From assembly GCF_014635285.1 (NCBI RefSeq), contig NZ_BMCR01000001.1:310001-374000 (forward strand): a DNA stretch of 64,000 nt, read 5' to 3'. The position numbers were made by a program, and so were the translations under genes. Of the stretch, positions 31,066-39,878 are shown piece by piece (the first letter of the stretch is position 1; each line of letters starts with the position of its first letter). The notes under the pieces were generated by a model. It searched no databases. It was given only the letters and a program-made list of their open reading frames with translations, and was not told where the DNA came from. The DNA is from Stappia taiwanensis (GTDB taxonomy: Bacteria; Pseudomonadota; Alphaproteobacteria; Rhizobiales; Stappiaceae).

Positions 31066-32202
31066 ATGACTGTTACACGCAGACGATTTCTGGCGGGAAC
31101 CGCCGCCACGGCAGCGGGTCTGATGGTTGCCGGCCGCATGTCGCCGGCCCGTGCCGCGCGCAATGACCAGATGAACATTCTTTGCTGGGAAGGCTACAAC
31201 TCCGATGGGGTGCTCGGGCCATTCCGCGCCGCCAATTCCGGGGTCACCGTGCGCGCCGAAAGCGGCACTTCCGACCCGGACATGATCAACAAGCTGCGCG
31301 CCGGCGAGACCAGCGTCTGGGACCTGATCAACGTCAATCAGCCCTGGGCCCGCGACCAGCTTTACCCCGAAGGGCTGATCAAGCCGCTCAGCAAGGAGCG
31401 GTTCCTGCCGTATTTCGACAAGATGCTGCCGGAGTTCGCCGCGCCCTATCCGCTGGCCTTCGCCGACGATGGCAATCTCCTAGGCATGCCCCAGCGCTAC
31501 GGTCCGTTCAGCTTCGTCGTCAACACCGACAAGATCAGCCGGGAGACGGCGGAGGATCAGGGCTGGAACCTGTTCCTCGATCCGGCGATGAAGGGCCGCT
31601 ACGGCGTTCTGACCTATGACAACTGGAACGTCATTCACATGTGCCTGACCGCCGGGCTCAATCCCTTTGCCGCCATCGAGGGCGAGGGGCTGTCGAAGTT
31701 CCGCGACACGGCAATGGCGATCTTCGGCGGCGCCAAGCTGCTCACCGACGATCTGGTCGCCATGAACACGGCGCTGATCAACGGCGAGATCGATGCCTAT
31801 TTCACCGGCGGCACCTATACCGCGTCGCCGGCCCGCTATGATGGGGCAACCAATGTGCGGGCGATCACCCCGAACTCTGGTCCGGTGGACGGCAAGGGCG
31901 GCTGTGTCTGGGTCGAGTTGACCTCGGCGGTGAACAATCCCGACCCCAGCTCCGTCGCCGAGGACTTCCTGGAGTTCGTGCAGACGCCGGAGATCGCCAA
32001 GGCGGTGGCCTTCACCGAAGGCACCTACAACCCGGTCAGCCAGATGGGCAATCCGGACGTGTTGGCGCAGTTCGACAGCGAGGAGCTGGACGCGATTCAG
32101 ATGGACAGCCTGGCGGAGGAGATGGCCCGGTCGCTCGATTACGATGTGGTGACGTCCTACGACGCGCTGATCGACATCTACACCGAAGCCCGTCGCACCT
32201 GA
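31066..32202 (+). CDS. ABC transporter substrate-binding protein, PotD/PotF type, Tat-exported
   Basis: A 378-residue periplasmic binding protein. The leader RRRFLAGTAATAAGLMVAGR followed by ARA-AR is a twin-arginine signal. The mature part follows the SBP_bac_8/PotD fold (NILCWEGYNSDGVLGPF, PEGLIKPLS, PQRYGPFSFVVNTDKIS, AEDFLEFVQTPE). GGAGGGG precedes the ATG. It is the first gene of a run of 13 co-directional genes ending with BMC shell proteins. Polyamine-type binding proteins take small cationic amines, which would suit aminoacetone or an amino alcohol; the actual ligand is not determined. Confidence 0.9.
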   Translation: MTVTRRRFLAGTAATAAGLMVAGRMSPARAARNDQMNILCWEGYNSDGVLGPFRAANSGVTVRAESGTSDPDMINKLRAGETSVWDLINVNQPWARDQLYPEGLIKPLSKERFLPYFDKMLPEFAAPYPLAFADDGNLLGMPQRYGPFSFVVNTDKISRETAEDQGWNLFLDPAMKGRYGVLTYDNWNVIHMCLTAGLNPFAAIEGEGLSKFRDTAMAIFGGAKLLTDDLVAMNTALINGEIDAYFTGGTYTASPARYDGATNVRAITPNSGPVDGKGGCVWVELTSAVNNPDPSSVAEDFLEFVQTPEIAKAVAFTEGTYNPVSQMGNPDVLAQFDSEELDAIQMDSLAEEMARSLDYDVVTSYDALIDIYTEARRT

Positions 32203-32228
32203 CCGAAGCCAAGCGCTGGAAGCCATTC

Positions 32229-33314
32229 ATGACATCGCAACCCATCTTGCGGCTTCGGAATGTCGTCAAGACCTTCGGGAGCTTTACCGCGCTGCCCGGT
32301 GTGAACCTCGATATCGAGGAAGGTGAATTCTTCACCATCGTCGGTCCCTCGGGCAGTGGGAAATCGACGTTGATCCGTCTTCTCGTCGGCATGGACGAGG
32401 TGACTGAGGGGGAAATCTGGCTGCGCGACCGGCGCATCGACCAGACCCCGGCCAACCAGCGTCCCACCTGCATGGTGTTCCAGTCGCTTGCGCTGTTCCC
32501 GCATATGAGCGTGGGGCAGAACGTGGAATTCCCGCTGAAACTGCGCAAGGTCCCGGCCGAGAAGCGCCGGGACCGGGCGTTGGAGCTCCTGGATCTTCTG
32601 CGTCTGCCCCAGAGCTACTACAGCAAGCGGATTTCGCAATGTTCCGGTGGTGAACGGCAGCGGGTGGCGCTGGCCCGCGCGCTCGCCTTCGATCCGGAGA
32701 TCCTGTTCTTCGACGAACCGCTTTCCGCGCTCGATTACCGGCTTCGCAAGACGCTGGAAAAAGAGCTGAAGGATCTGCACTCCCGCACCGGCAAGACCTT
32801 CGTCTACATCACCCATTCGCTGGAGGAGGCAATGGTGATGTCCGACCGGATCGCCATCATGAACAAGGGGCATTTCGAGCAGATCGCCGTGGCCGACGAG
32901 ATCTACGGCCGGCCGGTCAACCGGTTCGTCGCCGAGTTCATGGGCGAGGTCAATCTGTTCGATGTCACCGGCACAGACGGGGGCGGGCTCTCCGGTGCGG
33001 GGCTGGAAAGTCATATGAACGGCCATGCCGAGACCTGCGGCGTGGCGATGGCGCCTGGTGCCACTGGCACCTTGATGGTGCGGCCGGAATACGTGCGCTT
33101 CCTTGCCAGTTCCGACACCGCCGACTTCACCCTGCGCGGCATTTTGCACGGCGAATACGCCCTTGGCTCGCGCATTCAATACGAGGTGGAGACGCTAGGC
33201 GGGCAGGTGATCACCGTGGAGAAGCTGCGCGAGGACCGGGTCGACCGTCAGCCGGGCGCCGAGGTGGTACTGGGGTTCGATGGCGACCATGTTCACCTGA
33301 TCCGGGGGCAGTGA
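32229..33314 (+). CDS. ABC transporter ATPase, PotA/PotG type
   Basis: A 361-residue ATPase. Walker A is GPSGSGKSTLIRLL, the signature is CSGGERQRVALARALAF, Walker B is EILFFDEPLSALD and the H-loop is ITHSLEEA. A C-terminal TOBE-like domain covers about 260-361, as in polyamine and iron(III) importers. It starts 26 bases after the binding-protein gene, and its stop overlaps the next ATG (TGATG). Confidence 0.93.
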   Translation: MTSQPILRLRNVVKTFGSFTALPGVNLDIEEGEFFTIVGPSGSGKSTLIRLLVGMDEVTEGEIWLRDRRIDQTPANQRPTCMVFQSLALFPHMSVGQNVEFPLKLRKVPAEKRRDRALELLDLLRLPQSYYSKRISQCSGGERQRVALARALAFDPEILFFDEPLSALDYRLRKTLEKELKDLHSRTGKTFVYITHSLEEAMVMSDRIAIMNKGHFEQIAVADEIYGRPVNRFVAEFMGEVNLFDVTGTDGGGLSGAGLESHMNGHAETCGVAMAPGATGTLMVRPEYVRFLASSDTADFTLRGILHGEYALGSRIQYEVETLGGQVITVEKLREDRVDRQPGAEVVLGFDGDHVHLIRGQ

Positions 33315-34168
33315 TGGAGCGTCACGACCGCAAACTGGGTCTTCTGTCGGCGATGCCCCTGGGGCTGATCCTCGTGCTCAGCTTCCTGGCGCCGCTTGTG
33401 GTGGTCGCCGTCTTTTCCGTGATGCCGGCGAAGGTGTTCACCCTGGCACATATGCCGGACTTCTCCGCCTACAGCGTCTTCTTCGAGCGCGGCTATTACA
33501 AATCGCTGCTGTGGTCGCTCGCCATGGCACTCATTGCCACCCTGGCGTTGTTCCTGGTCTGCTGGCCGCTGGCCTTCGGCATGGCCAAGGTGTTTGGCCG
33601 GTTTACCCTGGTCCTCACCGTTGCCGTGGTGATGAGCCTGTTCGTGTCGGAAAACATCCGCCTGTTCGGTTGGGTGCTGACCCTGATGAAGGGCGGTCTG
33701 TTCGAGGGCTACTTCCGCTCTCTGACCGGCATCGGCTTTGACAGCCCGCTCTACAACACCGGCATCATCATCTTCGGGCTGGTCTACGTCTATCTGCCCT
33801 TCATGCTGTTTCCGCTGGCCCAGGGCATTTCCATGGTTCCGGACGATACACGCCAGGCGGCGGCCGATCTCGGTGCCTCGCGCTGGCAGATCCTGTGTCA
33901 GGTCGAGCTGCCACTGGCCGCGCCCGGCATCATGGTCGGCTCCCTCCTGACCTTCGTGCTGGCGGCCGGGGCACTGGCGGAATCCAAGATCCTCGGCGGT
34001 CAGGCGGTGATCGTCATCGCCGATGATATCGAAACCGCCTTCACCTTCGGCCAGAACTGGCCGCTCGGCGCGGCGCTCTCCATGGTGCTGATCGTCATCA
34101 TCGGCGGGCTTGCGCTGTTCGGTGTCAGCCGGATCGACCTCGACGCGATCATGGGGAGGAAGCGCTGA
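33314..34168 (+). CDS. ABC transporter permease, PotB/PotH type
   Basis: A 284-residue inner-membrane permease with about six hydrophobic segments and the cytoplasmic EAA loop (DDTRQAAADLGASRWQILCQVELPLAAPGI). A GTG three bases upstream (33311) is an alternative start; either way it overlaps the ATPase gene. Its stop overlaps the second permease by one base. Confidence 0.92.
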   Translation: MERHDRKLGLLSAMPLGLILVLSFLAPLVVVAVFSVMPAKVFTLAHMPDFSAYSVFFERGYYKSLLWSLAMALIATLALFLVCWPLAFGMAKVFGRFTLVLTVAVVMSLFVSENIRLFGWVLTLMKGGLFEGYFRSLTGIGFDSPLYNTGIIIFGLVYVYLPFMLFPLAQGISMVPDDTRQAAADLGASRWQILCQVELPLAAPGIMVGSLLTFVLAAGALAESKILGGQAVIVIADDIETAFTFGQNWPLGAALSMVLIVIIGGLALFGVSRIDLDAIMGRKR

Positions 34169-34974
34169 TGAAAACGAGCCAGACAACCCGGATCGCGCTC
34201 TATGTCTATGGCGTGGCGATCATCGTCTTTCTCTACCTGCCGCTGGTGTCGGTCGGCTTTGCCTCGATTTCCAAGGCGCGCTACCTGAGCTTCCCGATCC
34301 GGCACTACTCGACCAAATGGTACGCCGAGGCGCTGCGCAGCGATACGGTGAGCGATCTGCTCTTCACCTCGCTGAAGGTGGCGGTGATCGTCACGCTGGT
34401 ATCGATGGTGGTGGCCTTTTTCGGCGCGCTGGCCTTTGCCCGCTACCAGTGGCGCTTCTGCAGCCTGTTTCAGAAGCTGATCCTGCTGCCGATCTTCTTT
34501 CCGCAGACCGTGCTCGGGCTGGCGCTCTTGATGTGGTTCAACTCGGTTGGGGTGATCCCGTCCTGGAAGACCGCAGTTGTCGCCCATCTGGTTTGGATCG
34601 CGCCAATCGCCACCCTGATCGTTGCCATTCGCGCCTATAGTTTCGACCCGGCGCTGGAGGAGGCGGCGCGCGACATGGGGGCATCGACCGTGACGATCCT
34701 GCGTGAGGTGACTCTGCCGCTGCTGATGCCGGGTCTCGTCTCCGCCGGTCTGTTCGCCTTTCTGCTCAGCTGGGGCAATTTCCCGCTGTCGCTGTTCACC
34801 ACCGGCGCGGATTCGACCCTGCCGGAATGGCTCTACGCAAAGATGGTCTCCGGCTATTCGCCGCTGGTGCCGACACTGGGAGTGATGTCGGTCGTCGGCT
34901 CCTTTGCCCTGATCCTTCTGGCCATGTCCATCGGCTGGCTGGTCAGGTCCGTGCGGGAGGCGCGGGCCGGATAA
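34168..34974 (+). CDS. ABC transporter permease, PotC/PotI type
   Basis: A 268-residue second permease. It has six predicted membrane segments and an EAA loop at LEEAARDMGASTVTILREVTLPLLMPGL. With the three preceding genes it completes a PotFGHI-type importer. The SDR gene follows after 48 bases, so transport and catabolism are probably on one transcript. Confidence 0.92.
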   Translation: MKTSQTTRIALYVYGVAIIVFLYLPLVSVGFASISKARYLSFPIRHYSTKWYAEALRSDTVSDLLFTSLKVAVIVTLVSMVVAFFGALAFARYQWRFCSLFQKLILLPIFFPQTVLGLALLMWFNSVGVIPSWKTAVVAHLVWIAPIATLIVAIRAYSFDPALEEAARDMGASTVTILREVTLPLLMPGLVSAGLFAFLLSWGNFPLSLFTTGADSTLPEWLYAKMVSGYSPLVPTLGVMSVVGSFALILLAMSIGWLVRSVREARAG

Positions 34975-35022
34975 GAGCGGCAGGGCAGGAACACACGTAC
35001 TTGGAGCAACTCGGGAGGAAAC

Positions 35023-35793
35023 ATGCTCACATCCATCAAGGGAAAAAGCGTCATTGTCACCGGCGGGTCGAAGGGGATCGGCCGAGGCATCGCCTCCGTC
35101 TTCGCCCGGCAGGGCGCCAGGGTGACCCTGGCGGCGCGCGGCGAGGAGGCGCTGAAGAATGCCGCCGCCGAGATCGGCGGGGAGGTGCGCTACGAGGTCT
35201 GCGACGTCGCCGACTGGGACAGCATGCGTGCCATGGTCGACAGCACGGCCCGGGCGCAAGGCGGGATCGACATCCTGTGCGCCAATGCCGGCGTCTTTCC
35301 CCAGACCAAGATGGTCGACATGGATCCGGCCGAATGGGACCGGGTGATGGCGACCAACCTTCGCTCCTCCTTCCTGTCGGTGAAGGCCTGCATTCCCCAT
35401 TTCGAGAAGGCGGGCAAGGGCAGGGTGGTGCTGACCTCCTCGATCACCGGCCCGGTGACCGGTTTTCCCGGCTGGTCCCATTACGGCGCTTCCAAGGCCG
35501 GGCAGCTCGGCTTCCTGAAGACCGCCGCGATGGAGCTGGCCCGCTACAACACCACCATCAACGCGGTCATGCCGGGCAACATCTACACCGAGGGCCTTCA
35601 GGACCTTGGCCAGGACTATCTCGACACCATGGCCGCCTCGATCCCCTTGAAGCGTCTCGGCGCGGTGGAGGATATCGGCAACGCCGCCCTGTTCTTCGCC
35701 TCCGATGAGGCCGGCTACATCACAGGTCAGCAGATCGTGGTCGATGGCGGGCAGATCCTCCCCGAATCGCTTGAGGCGATCGCGGAGATCTAG
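35023..35793 (+). CDS. SDR-family NAD(P)-dependent amino-alcohol dehydrogenase (predicted)
   Basis: A 256-residue classical short-chain dehydrogenase: TGGSKGIG (13-20), NAG (88-90), Ser near 139-140 and YxxxK (Tyr154, Lys158), ending in a VDGGQILPES substrate-side tail. GGGAGGAAAC precedes the ATG. In RMM-type microcompartments an SDR interconverts aminoacetone and 1-amino-2-propanol. By position this is the same enzyme; direction and substrate are inferred. In reducing aminoacetone it would regenerate the NAD+ that the aldehyde dehydrogenase needs. Confidence 0.8.
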   Translation: MLTSIKGKSVIVTGGSKGIGRGIASVFARQGARVTLAARGEEALKNAAAEIGGEVRYEVCDVADWDSMRAMVDSTARAQGGIDILCANAGVFPQTKMVDMDPAEWDRVMATNLRSSFLSVKACIPHFEKAGKGRVVLTSSITGPVTGFPGWSHYGASKAGQLGFLKTAAMELARYNTTINAVMPGNIYTEGLQDLGQDYLDTMAASIPLKRLGAVEDIGNAALFFASDEAGYITGQQIVVDGGQILPESLEAIAEI

Positions 35794-35798
35794 GTCGG

Positions 35799-35905
35799 CC
35801 TTCGCGGCGTCCGGCTAGGGCACCGCGACCGGAAAGCCCGATCGAATTCCAGCAGTCAGGGCCCCCGCGCCTCGCCAGGCGGCGGGGCGGCCCGGACGCC
35901 GAAGG
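35799..35905 (+). other. Long-range stem between SDR and kinase genes
   Basis: The strand at 35799-35814 pairs with 35892-35905 over 14 bp, with a two-base bulge. It encloses a GC-rich interior with further self-complementarity (GCCCC...GGGGC). It fills the 124-base gap between two operon genes and ends just before the kinase ribosome site. It could be an mRNA processing or stability element. Confidence 0.4.
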
Positions 35906-35917
35906 TTAGGAAACAGC

Positions 35918-36979
35918 ATGTCTAAATGCGATATGCCGCTCGAGGAGCTCCTCGAGCGATTGGAGACGCTTGCCAATCGCTCACTCATCCTGTGGGACGT
36001 CCCGGACGGGGCAACGGCTCGGCTGATCAATGTCTCGGAGAACGCGACTTATCTGGTCGAGGCGGGGGACTTTCGCTCCGTGCTGCGGGTCCACCGGGAG
36101 AATTATCACTCCGAACGGGCGATCGAATGCGAGCTGGCCTGGTCCGACGCGCTGAATGCGGAGGCCGGCATCACCACCCCCGGGGTCTATGTCGGGCGCA
36201 ATGGCAAGCGCATCCAGCAAGGCAGCGTGCCGGGACTGCCGGCGCCGCGTTACATGGTGATGTTCCATTTCGTCGAGGGCGCGCAGCCAGACGAAAGCCA
36301 GGACCTGGTCGGCCATTTCGAGAAGCTCGGCGAGATTGCCGCCCGCACCCACAACCATTCCGTCAGCTGGCAACGCCCGGTGAATTTTGAACGGCTGGTG
36401 TGGGAGGAGGAGGCGGTCTTCGGGCGGAACCCGACCTGGGGCGACTGGCGCGATGGCCCGGAGGTGGATGGTCCGACCCGCGAAGTGCTGGAGGAGGTCG
36501 AGGCGCTGGTTCGCCAGCGGCTGGCCGCCTTCGGCAAGGGGCCGGACCGCTTCGGCCTGATCCACGCGGACATGCGCCTTGCCAACCTGCTGCTCAGCCC
36601 CGAGGGGCCGCGCCTGATCGACTTCGATGACTGCGGCATGGGCTGGTTCCTCTACGATTTTGCTTCCGCCATCAGCTTCATGGAAGACCACCCGGCTGTG
36701 CCGGACCTCAAGACCGCCTGGGTGCGCGGCTACCGCCGGCATCGGCCTCTCAGTGCGGCGGAAGAGCGGGAAATCGACACCTTCATCATGCTCCGCCGGA
36801 TGGCGCTGCTGGCCTGGATCGGCAGCCATATCGAGGCGCCCGAGCCACAGGCGTTGGCGCCCGGGTTCGCCCGTGTGACGGCGGAGCTGGGCGCGGACTA
36901 CCTGCGCCGGGTGGGTGAGGGCCAGCCTGTCAATTCAAACTGCGGACCTGTCAAGTCAGTCCTGCGGAAATCGCTCTAA
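35918..36979 (+). CDS. APH-fold amino-alcohol kinase (predicted 1-amino-2-propanol kinase)
   Basis: A 353-residue aminoglycoside-phosphotransferase-fold kinase. The Brenner motif HxDxxxxN is at 216-223 (HADMRLAN), and the metal-binding DFD is at 235-237. The nucleotide-loop region (INVSENATYLVEAG) is also visible. In the RMM pathway such a kinase phosphorylates (S)-1-amino-2-propanol with ATP, making the leaving group for the next enzyme. The last 15 residues look unlike family sequence and overlap a DNA motif that also occurs in the operon promoter region (36938-36957). Ethanolamine or choline as substrate cannot be excluded. Confidence 0.82.
   Translation: MSKCDMPLEELLERLETLANRSLILWDVPDGATARLINVSENATYLVEAGDFRSVLRVHRENYHSERAIECELAWSDALNAEAGITTPGVYVGRNGKRIQQGSVPGLPAPRYMVMFHFVEGAQPDESQDLVGHFEKLGEIAARTHNHSVSWQRPVNFERLVWEEEAVFGRNPTWGDWRDGPEVDGPTREVLEEVEALVRQRLAAFGKGPDRFGLIHADMRLANLLLSPEGPRLIDFDDCGMGWFLYDFASAISFMEDHPAVPDLKTAWVRGYRRHRPLSAAEEREIDTFIMLRRMALLAWIGSHIEAPEPQALAPGFARVTAELGADYLRRVGEGQPVNSNCGPVKSVLRKSL
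36938..36957 (+). promoter_or_regulatory. Second copy of the AACTG..TGTCAAGTC element
   Basis: AACTG-N6-TGTCAAGTC inside the 3-prime end of the kinase gene, with GCGGAAA after it, mirrors the element at 30965-30983. It lies 50 bases before the ATG of the PLP enzyme gene and could be an internal operator or promoter element. Chance cannot be excluded. Confidence 0.35.
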
Positions 36980-37007
36980 GTAGCGGTAACTGTTGAAAGG
37001 AAGCCCG

Positions 37008-38279
37008 ATGTCCCAGGCGAAGACAGAGTTTCTGGAACGGTCCAAGACCTTCTGGAATCCAGGGAAGACGCAGGACTGGATCGACATGGGAGTCGATCTG
37101 GTGATCGACCGGCGTGAAGGCTATCACCTTTACGATATGGACGGCCGTCGCCTGATCGACCTGCATCTGAATGGCGGTACCTACAACCTCGGGCACCGCC
37201 ATCCGGAACTGGTGGAAGTGTTGAAGGCCGGCACCGAGCGCTTCGACATGGGCAACCACCATTTCCCGGCGCTGGCCCGCACCGCGCTGGCCGAGGCGCT
37301 GCAGGCGGTCGCTCCCGGTCCCAACTTCAAGTACACCGCCTACGGGTCCGGTGGCGGCGAGGCCATCGACATTGCCCTGAAGACCGCCCGTCACGCCGCG
37401 CAGAAGAAGAAGATCGTCTCGATCGTCAAGGCCTACCACGGCCACACCGGTCTGGCGGTGAAGACCGGCGACGACCGCTTTTCCAAACTGTTTCTCTCCG
37501 AGGATGCGCAAGGGGAATTCGTTCAGGTTCCCTTCAACGACCTCAATGCGATGGAAGACGCCCTGCGCGGCCGGGATGTCGCCGCCGTGATCATGGAAAC
37601 GATCCCGGCGACCTATGGCTTCCCCATGCCCGAGGTCGGCTATCTGCCGGCGGTGAAGAAGCTCTGCGAGAAATACGATGCCTTCTACATCGCCGACGAG
37701 GTGCAGACCGGCCTCATGCGCACCGGTGAGATGTGGGGCTGCACCAAATACGGCGTCGAGCCGGACATCATGGTCACCGGCAAGGGCATTTCCGGCGGCA
37801 TGTACCCCATTGCCTGTGTGCTGATTTCCGAGCGTTGCGGCGGCTGGCTGTCGGAGGATGGCTTCGGCCACATCTCCACCATGGGCGGCGCGGAGCTTGG
37901 CTGCATCGTCGCCATGAAGACGCTGGAGATCATCCAGCGCCCGGAGGTGCGCACCATGGTGCAGTACATCGGCGATTATCTGCGGGCAGGTCTCGACGAC
38001 ATCATGGCCCAGTTCCCCGACTTCTTCATCGGCATCCGCCAGCACGGCGTGATCATGGGGCTGGAGTTCAATCACGAACAGGGCGCCAAGCCGGTGATGA
38101 AGCACCTTTATGAAAACGGGGTCTGGGCGATCTTTTCCACGCTCGATCCCCGGGTGCTGCAGTTCAAGCCGGGCCTTCTGCTCAGCCAGGCCGATGCCGA
38201 GGACGTGCTTCGGCGCGTCGCCATCGCCGTCGAGCTGGCGCGGGATGAGGTCATGGGCAGCCGCCGGAGGACGTACTGA
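37008..38279 (+). CDS. Class III aminotransferase-fold phospho-lyase (predicted amino-alcohol phosphate lyase)
   Basis: A 423-residue PLP enzyme of the class III aminotransferase family. The PLP-lysine is Lys259 (VTGKGISGGMYP), Asp230 (ADEVQTG) contacts the ring nitrogen, and the phosphate-site GSGGGEA is at 113-119. In this family amino-alcohol-phosphate phospho-lyases eliminate phosphate and ammonia to give an aldehyde. Placed after a kinase and before an aldehyde dehydrogenase, that role (propionaldehyde from aminopropanol phosphate) is more likely than transamination. The ATG follows AAAGGAAG; an upstream in-frame TTG is rejected. The stop overlaps the next gene. Confidence 0.85.
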   Translation: MSQAKTEFLERSKTFWNPGKTQDWIDMGVDLVIDRREGYHLYDMDGRRLIDLHLNGGTYNLGHRHPELVEVLKAGTERFDMGNHHFPALARTALAEALQAVAPGPNFKYTAYGSGGGEAIDIALKTARHAAQKKKIVSIVKAYHGHTGLAVKTGDDRFSKLFLSEDAQGEFVQVPFNDLNAMEDALRGRDVAAVIMETIPATYGFPMPEVGYLPAVKKLCEKYDAFYIADEVQTGLMRTGEMWGCTKYGVEPDIMVTGKGISGGMYPIACVLISERCGGWLSEDGFGHISTMGGAELGCIVAMKTLEIIQRPEVRTMVQYIGDYLRAGLDDIMAQFPDFFIGIRQHGVIMGLEFNHEQGAKPVMKHLYENGVWAIFSTLDPRVLQFKPGLLLSQADAEDVLRRVAIAVELARDEVMGSRRRTY

Positions 38280-39874
38280 TGGATCAGGCGCTTTACAATT
38301 CGCTTGTCGATATTTCGGACAGCCCCGCCGCGCGCGCCGGCAAGGCGGATCTGATGCTGGACCGTGCCCGCTGGGCCGCCACCGTCTTCGACCGCTACGA
38401 TCGGGCCGCGACCATGGCGATTGTCGATGCGGTCGCCGAGGCGGCCCATGCGATGGCCGGGGAGATGGCGACCAAGGCGGTGGAGGAAACCGGCTTCGGC
38501 GTTGCCGAGCACAAGAAGCTGAAGAACGAGCTGACCGCGCGTCCACTGGTGGAGCACTACCGCGATCAGGATTTCGTCAACTCGCGCATTGATGACGCGC
38601 GCAAGATCGTCGAAATCCCCCGGCCGGCCGGGGTGATCTTCGCGCTGACCCCCTCGACCAATCCGGTGGCGACCCTCAACTACAAGATCCTGTTGGCGAT
38701 GATGACCCGCAACGCCATCGTTATCTCGCCCCATCCGGCGGCGCGCGCGGTCTCCATCGAGGCGGCAACGGCGCTGGCCCGGGCGGCGGAGTCCGCCGGT
38801 GCGCCGAGCGGTGCCATCCAGATCCTGGAGACGCCGTCGATCCCGCTGGTCGAGGCTTTCATGACCTCGCCGAAGACCAACGTGATCCTGGCGACCGGTG
38901 GCACGCCGATGGTGCGCGCGGCCTATTCCTCTTCCAATCCGGCGATTGGCGTGGGGCCGGGCAACGCCCCGGTGTTCGTCGATACCTCGGCGGATATCGG
39001 CGCCGCCGCCCAGGCCATCGTTGCCTCAAAATCCTTCGACAACTCGATCCTGTGCACCAACGAAAGCGTGCTGATCACGGTTCCGGAGGTCGAGAACCAG
39101 TTGCGGATGGCGCTGAAGTCCGCCGGCGCCTACCTGTGCACGGAGGAGGAGACGGCGGCCTTGCGCCGGTTCCTGTTCCATCCGCGCGGCTTCAACGTGG
39201 AAGCCATTGGCCGGGACGCCACCTGGATTGCCCAGGAATGCAACATTCGCGTTCCCGCCAACACCCGGATCCTGGTGACGCCCATCACGCAGATCGGCGT
39301 GGAAGAGCGGCTGTCCAAGGAAAAGCTGTGCCCGGTTCTGGCTCTTCATGTTGCAAAGACCCGAACGCAGGCCCTCTCCCAGGCCCGCGCGGTCCTGCGG
39401 TTGACCGGAGCCGGGCACTCGGCGGCAATCCATGCCCGCGATGAGGCGGTGATCATGGACTATGCCGCGCTGGTGGAGGCCTACCGCGTGGTGGTGAATG
39501 CGCCCTGCTCGCAAGGGGCGGCGGGTTTCGCCACCAATCTGGCGCCCACCTTCACCATCGGCACCGGTTTCTTCGGCCGCTCGTCCATCGGCGAAAACGT
39601 CGGCCCCCAGCACCTCGTTCACTGGACCCGCATTGCCTACAACGCCGACCGGAAGGTGCCCTTCGGCAACTTTCAAGGCGTGACCCGCGCCTTCCGGGGA
39701 CAGCTTCCCACCGCGCCCGCCGATGGTGTGCCGGGCACCGCACCGCCGCGCTACGCCGCCCCGTCGGCTGCCCTGTCCCCCGCACCGTCGGCGGCGTCCT
39801 CGCTGGACGCTGCGACCAAGGACGAGCTGCGCCGCCTGATTGCGGCCGAGCTTCGCGATCTCCTGAGGAAATAA
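38279..39874 (+). CDS. CoA-acylating aldehyde dehydrogenase with C-terminal encapsulation helix
   Basis: A 531-residue protein of the PduP/EutE/AdhE aldehyde dehydrogenase group, which makes acyl-CoA from an aldehyde with NAD+ and CoA. The catalytic Cys is about 259 in SKSFDNSILCTNES; GVGPGNAPVFVD and EERLSKEKLCPVLALH are typical of the acylating type. After residue about 475 comes a Pro/Ala/Ser-rich linker and then an amphipathic helix over the last 20 or so residues (KDELRRLIAAELRDLLRK), the layout of BMC encapsulation peptides. This should be the signature enzyme of the compartment, probably acting on propionaldehyde. Confidence 0.9.
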   Translation: MDQALYNSLVDISDSPAARAGKADLMLDRARWAATVFDRYDRAATMAIVDAVAEAAHAMAGEMATKAVEETGFGVAEHKKLKNELTARPLVEHYRDQDFVNSRIDDARKIVEIPRPAGVIFALTPSTNPVATLNYKILLAMMTRNAIVISPHPAARAVSIEAATALARAAESAGAPSGAIQILETPSIPLVEAFMTSPKTNVILATGGTPMVRAAYSSSNPAIGVGPGNAPVFVDTSADIGAAAQAIVASKSFDNSILCTNESVLITVPEVENQLRMALKSAGAYLCTEEETAALRRFLFHPRGFNVEAIGRDATWIAQECNIRVPANTRILVTPITQIGVEERLSKEKLCPVLALHVAKTRTQALSQARAVLRLTGAGHSAAIHARDEAVIMDYAALVEAYRVVVNAPCSQGAAGFATNLAPTFTIGTGFFGRSSIGENVGPQHLVHWTRIAYNADRKVPFGNFQGVTRAFRGQLPTAPADGVPGTAPPRYAAPSAALSPAPSAASSLDAATKDELRRLIAAELRDLLRK

Positions 39875-39878
39875 CCCC

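Noticed and set aside
37008-38279. Ordinary omega-amino acid or GABA transaminase used with the polyamine-type importer
   Set aside because: The direct neighbourhood of an APH kinase, an acylating aldehyde dehydrogenase and shell genes fits a phospho-lyase better. Transamination remains possible and is noted as uncertainty.
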